Translations under genes and position numbers: made by a program | Notes under the pieces: model-generated | Told to the model about the DNA's origin: nothing | The model's input: the letters and a program-made list of their open reading frames with translations, nothing else | Database searches by the model: none | Part shown: piece by piece, positions 9,396 to 10,851 of the stretch | Layout of the letters: every line of letters begins with the position of its first letter | How positions within the stretch are numbered: the first letter of the stretch is position 1 | Origin: Sulfurivirga caldicuralii | GTDB taxonomy: Bacteria > Pseudomonadota > Gammaproteobacteria > Thiomicrospirales > Thiomicrospiraceae | Assembly: GCA_015661715.1 (NCBI GenBank) | Contig: DQVN01000029.1 | Coordinates: 1 to 10,851 of the forward strand | Length of the DNA stretch: 10,851 nt | Direction of reading: 5' to 3'

Positions 9396-10071
9396 TCAAC
9401 CGGCTGTAGTCCTGCTCTCCGGTGGCTTGGATTCAGCCACAGTATTGGCCATGGCCCGGGCCCAGGGTTATGCCTGTCATACGCTCAGCTTTGACTATGG
9501 TCAGCGGCATCGGGCGGAGTTGGCGGCCGCGGCGCGGGTTTCCCACGCCTTGGGTGCGGTAAGCCACCGGGTGGTGCGCATCGACTTAGGCACCATTGGC
9601 GGTTCGGCATTGACCGATGCACGACTGTCTGTGCCCACCAACGGAGTGGGGGAAGCGATTCCCATCACCTATGTGCCGGCGCGTAATATGACTTTCCTCG
9701 CCTTTGCCGTAGGCCTGGCGGAAGTGTTGAACGCGCGGGATATTTTCATAGGCGTCAACGCGGTGGACTATTCCGGTTATCCCGACTGTCGGCCGGCATT
9801 TATTCAAGCTTTTGAGCAAGCCGCCAATCTGGGCACTAAGGCAGGTGTAGAAGGGCATCCGTGCAAAATTCACACACCATTGATTGATATGACCAAGGCG
9901 GAGATTATCCGCACCGGGGTGGCGCTGGGGGTGGATTACGCCTTGACCGTCTCCTGTTATCAGGCGGATGAGCAGGGGCGGGCGTGTGGGGTGTGCGATA
10001 GCTGCCGCCTGCGCCGACAGGGGTTTGACCAGGCGGGTATTCCTGACCCAACCGTCTATGTAAAAAAATAG
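9379..10071 (+). CDS. queC: 7-cyano-7-deazaguanine (preQ0) synthase QueC, GTG start
   Basis: QueC converts 7-carboxy-7-deazaguanine to preQ0 using ATP and ammonia, in the pathway to queuosine in tRNA. The 230-residue protein shows the PP-loop SGGLDS at residues 14-19, LSFDYGQRH near 37, YVPARN near 97, [15 protein letters not shown] near 128, and a zinc site formed by C193, C203, C206 and C209. All are intact. The start is GTG 9379, inside the cpoB end: no later start keeps the PP-loop, and GGAG at 9368-9371 is spaced by 7 bases. The 17-base overlap suggests expression from the tol-pal transcript. queE, which often lies between cpoB and queC, is missing here, and queD is not in the window, so the rest of the pathway must be encoded elsewhere. 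Confidence 0.96.
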   Translation: MAKQADQPAVVLLSGGLDSATVLAMARAQGYACHTLSFDYGQRHRAELAAAARVSHALGAVSHRVVRIDLGTIGGSALTDARLSVPTNGVGEAIPITYVPARNMTFLAFAVGLAEVLNARDIFIGVNAVDYSGYPDCRPAFIQAFEQAANLGTKAGVEGHPCKIHTPLIDMTKAEIIRTGVALGVDYALTVSCYQADEQGRACGVCDSCRLRRQGFDQAGIPDPTVYVKK

Positions 10072-10081
10072 GTAGTGGGTG

Positions 10082-10109
10082 TTGCGTACGCGAAAAGAAT
10101 TCGTATAAT
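10082..10109 (+). promoter_or_regulatory. Sigma-70 type promoter of tRNA-Lys
   Basis: A perfect -10 box, TATAAT at 10104-10109, lies 16 bases after TTGCGT (10082-10087), a half-matching -35. The following CCGC discriminator is GC-rich, as in stringently controlled stable-RNA promoters. Transcription would begin near 10116, about 10 bases before the mature tRNA, leaving a short 5' leader for RNase P. The spacing to the tRNA and the perfect -10 make this credible; the -35 is the weaker part. Confidence 0.7.
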
Positions 10110-10125
10110 ACCGCATCATTGATTT

Positions 10126-10201
10126 GGGTCGTTAGCTCAGTTGGTAGAGCAGCTGGCTTTTAACCAGTTGGTCGAAGGTTCGAATCCTTCACGACCCACC
10201 A
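10126..10201 (+). tRNA. tRNA-Lys (anticodon UUU), CCA encoded
   Basis: The 76-base cloverleaf is complete. The acceptor stem GGGTCGT (10126-10132) pairs with ACGACCC (10191-10197), followed by discriminator A and an encoded CCA (10199-10201). The D arm begins GCTC with AGTTGGTAGA in the loop. The anticodon stem GCTGG/CCAGT (one G-T pair) holds the loop CTTTTAA with anticodon TTT at 10159-10161, and the T arm carries GGTTCGAATCC. The sequence is very close to E. coli tRNA-Lys, including the A discriminator. It is a single gene with its own promoter and terminator. In E. coli tRNA-Lys genes also lie just downstream of cpoB, so the placement appears conserved. Confidence 0.98.
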
Positions 10202-10207
10202 TATTCC

Positions 10208-10233
10208 AAGCCCCAGCTCAGCTGGGGCTTTTT
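10208..10233 (+). terminator. Intrinsic terminator after tRNA-Lys
   Basis: A perfect 10-bp stem, AAGCCCCAGC (10208-10217) with GCTGGGGCTT (10221-10230), encloses a 3-base loop and runs into five Ts (10229-10233). It begins 6 bases after the tRNA CCA end. The GC-rich stem and T-tract fit a strong Rho-independent terminator for the tRNA transcript, and probably for any read-through from queC. Confidence 0.92.
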
Positions 10234-10248
10234 CGTTTGGAGTTGTGG

Positions 10249-10527
10249 ATGAACAAGCAGCGACAGCCTTTTACCTGGCATTACTATGCCATGGCCCTGG
10301 GTGTCTTGGCTGCCGCGCTGGCGGCCACTTTGGGGGCTTGGAGCGCGGTGGTGGCGGCCGTGGGTTTTGCCATCATCAGTTATCCAGGTTTACGCTTCAC
10401 GGGGTTGACCCGTCAGGTGATTCTGATTTTGTTCGCCATTATGTATGTGTTTGCGTTCCCTGCTTCTACCCACCCGGATCGGGTGGAAACCGCACCGCAA
10501 CCTCCTCTGGTAATGCCCAACCATTGA
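10249..10527 (+). CDS. Small hypothetical membrane protein (92 residues)
   Basis: I do not recognise this protein. It starts at ATG 10249, with GGAG at 10239-10242 and a 6-base spacer, and gives 92 residues beginning MNKQRQPFTWHYYAMALG. Three hydrophobic stretches are visible: about residues 14-31 (Ala/Leu-rich), 33-49 (Val/Ala-rich, ending near YPGL) and 57-74 (ILILFAIMYVFAFP). A hydrophilic, proline-containing tail (75-92) ends MPNH. It is probably an inner-membrane protein of two or three helices. The charged residues R53 and R57 between the second and third hydrophobic stretches suggest a cytoplasmic turn there. It lies 15 bases after the tRNA terminator and just before the glnL promoter, so its own promoter is unclear. 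The open frame continues upstream through the tRNA, but that part is not coding. Confidence 0.65.
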   Translation: MNKQRQPFTWHYYAMALGVLAAALAATLGAWSAVVAAVGFAIISYPGLRFTGLTRQVILILFAIMYVFAFPASTHPDRVETAPQPPLVMPNH

Positions 10528-10541
10528 CTAAGTTTTGCGCC

Positions 10542-10547
10542 TATAAT
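10542..10547 (+). promoter_or_regulatory. Candidate -10 box of the glnL promoter
   Basis: A perfect TATAAT (10542-10547) lies 29 bases before the glnL start. A start of transcription near 10554 would fall just before the NtrC-like dyad at 10556-10572. No good -35 occurs at 16-18 bases; the nearby TTGACT (10524-10529) is only 12 bases away, too close to pair with it. The promoter may be weak or need an activator, or the match may be chance. Confidence 0.4.
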
Positions 10548-10555
10548 GGGCAAGA

Positions 10556-10572
10556 TGTTCTATTGTGGTGCA
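10556..10572. promoter_or_regulatory. Candidate NtrC (NRI) binding dyad at the glnL start
   Basis: The 17-base stretch TGTTCTATTGTGGTGCA fits the NtrC dyad TGCACY-W-N3-WGGTGCA: the right half is complete (TGGTGCA, 10566-10572) and the left half agrees at five of seven positions. It lies downstream of the candidate TATAAT box and ends 4 bases before the glnL ATG. NtrC is known to bind over the glnL promoter in enteric bacteria and repress it; the same arrangement here would mean autoregulation of the ntrBC pair. ntrC itself is outside the window. Confidence 0.5.
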
Positions 10573-10576
10573 TTCT

Positions 10577-10851
10577 ATGGCCAAAACCTTATCTGAGACC
10601 TGTGCCCATAATCTTTTAGATGGCATGCAAACCGGCGTGCTGTGGTTTGATGCCCAGCGACAGGTGCAGTATATGAATCTGGCGGCTTCGGCCATGTTGC
10701 GCTGCGGTCTGGAAAAAGCGCGCGGCAAGCCCTTTCACTGGTTTTTCCCCAAAACATCAGTGGACTGGGACGTCTGTCGGCTGAAGATTCTCACCCTGCA
10801 TGAACAGATGATCGAGCGCGAAGACGGCACCCGGGTTGAGGTGAGTATGAC
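10577..10851 (+). CDS. glnL: Nitrogen regulation sensor kinase NtrB/GlnL, N-terminal PAS part (3' end outside window)
   Basis: Only the first 91 codons are in the window; the frame is open to the right edge. The product begins MAKTLSETCAHNLLDGMQTG and continues with a PAS-like sensor fold: VLWFDAQRQVQYMNLAASAML (split about residues 21-41), then ERED-GT-RVEVSM near 81-91. This pattern (a helix, I/V-L-x-x-D, Y-x-N-x-A-A-x-x-L) is that of the NtrB N-terminal domain, which in the full protein precedes the histidine-kinase core and receives PII (GlnB) control. The kinase core is not visible, so another PAS protein remains possible. The identification is supported by the NtrC-like dyad directly upstream. 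ATG 10577 is chosen; GTG 10565 and 10568 are in-frame alternatives, and no strong Shine-Dalgarno is seen. glnA, often upstream of glnL, is not present. Confidence 0.75.
   Translation, partial: MAKTLSETCAHNLLDGMQTGVLWFDAQRQVQYMNLAASAMLRCGLEKARGKPFHWFFPKTSVDWDVCRLKILTLHEQMIEREDGTRVEVSM

Noticed and set aside
10524..10547. TTGACT plus TATAAT before glnL as a full sigma-70 promoter
   Set aside because: The boxes are 12 bases apart, well below the 16-18 needed. I also looked for a sigma-54 GG-N10-GC pair in this stretch and did not see a convincing one.

Overview
This window reads as a typical gammaproteobacterial chromosome segment of moderately high GC, with every gene on the + strand. No mobile element, CRISPR array, phage gene or foreign-looking island is visible. 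Gene order and protein motifs are of the RuvCAB / Tol-Pal type seen in Gammaproteobacteria. I would guess a Chromatiales-like or related lineage rather than an enteric one, but the sequence alone does not settle the genus.

Layout: the 3' end of aspS (aspartyl-tRNA synthetase), then nadA (quinolinate synthase), yebC (ribosome-associated or regulatory protein), and ruvC-ruvA-ruvB (Holliday junction resolution). A 62-bp gap with a perfect hairpin follows. Next come tolQ-tolR-tolA-tolB-pal-cpoB (the trans-envelope Tol-Pal system plus its periplasmic partner) and queC (preQ0 synthase for queuosine). From aspS to queC the genes overlap or nearly touch, so extensive co-transcription and translational coupling are likely. 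The only real break is at ruvB/tolQ.

After queC there is an independent tRNA-Lys(UUU) gene with its own promoter and a strong intrinsic terminator. It is followed by a 92-residue predicted membrane protein of unknown function. The last gene, cut by the window edge, is the PAS-containing N-terminus of an NtrB/GlnL-like nitrogen-sensing histidine kinase. It is preceded by a perfect TATAAT box and a good NtrC-type dyad.

I found no new multi-gene system. The points worth a second look are these: ruvC appears to start at a CTG codon embedded in the yebC stop (no ATG/GTG/TTG can retain the catalytic aspartate); ruvC, ruvA and ruvB show a CTGA/TTGA/ATGA series of overlapping starts; there is an NtrC-like dyad at the glnL start; a hairpin sits between ruvB and tolQ; ybgC and queE are absent from their usual places; and nadA lies on the opposite side of the tol cluster from its E. 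coli position.
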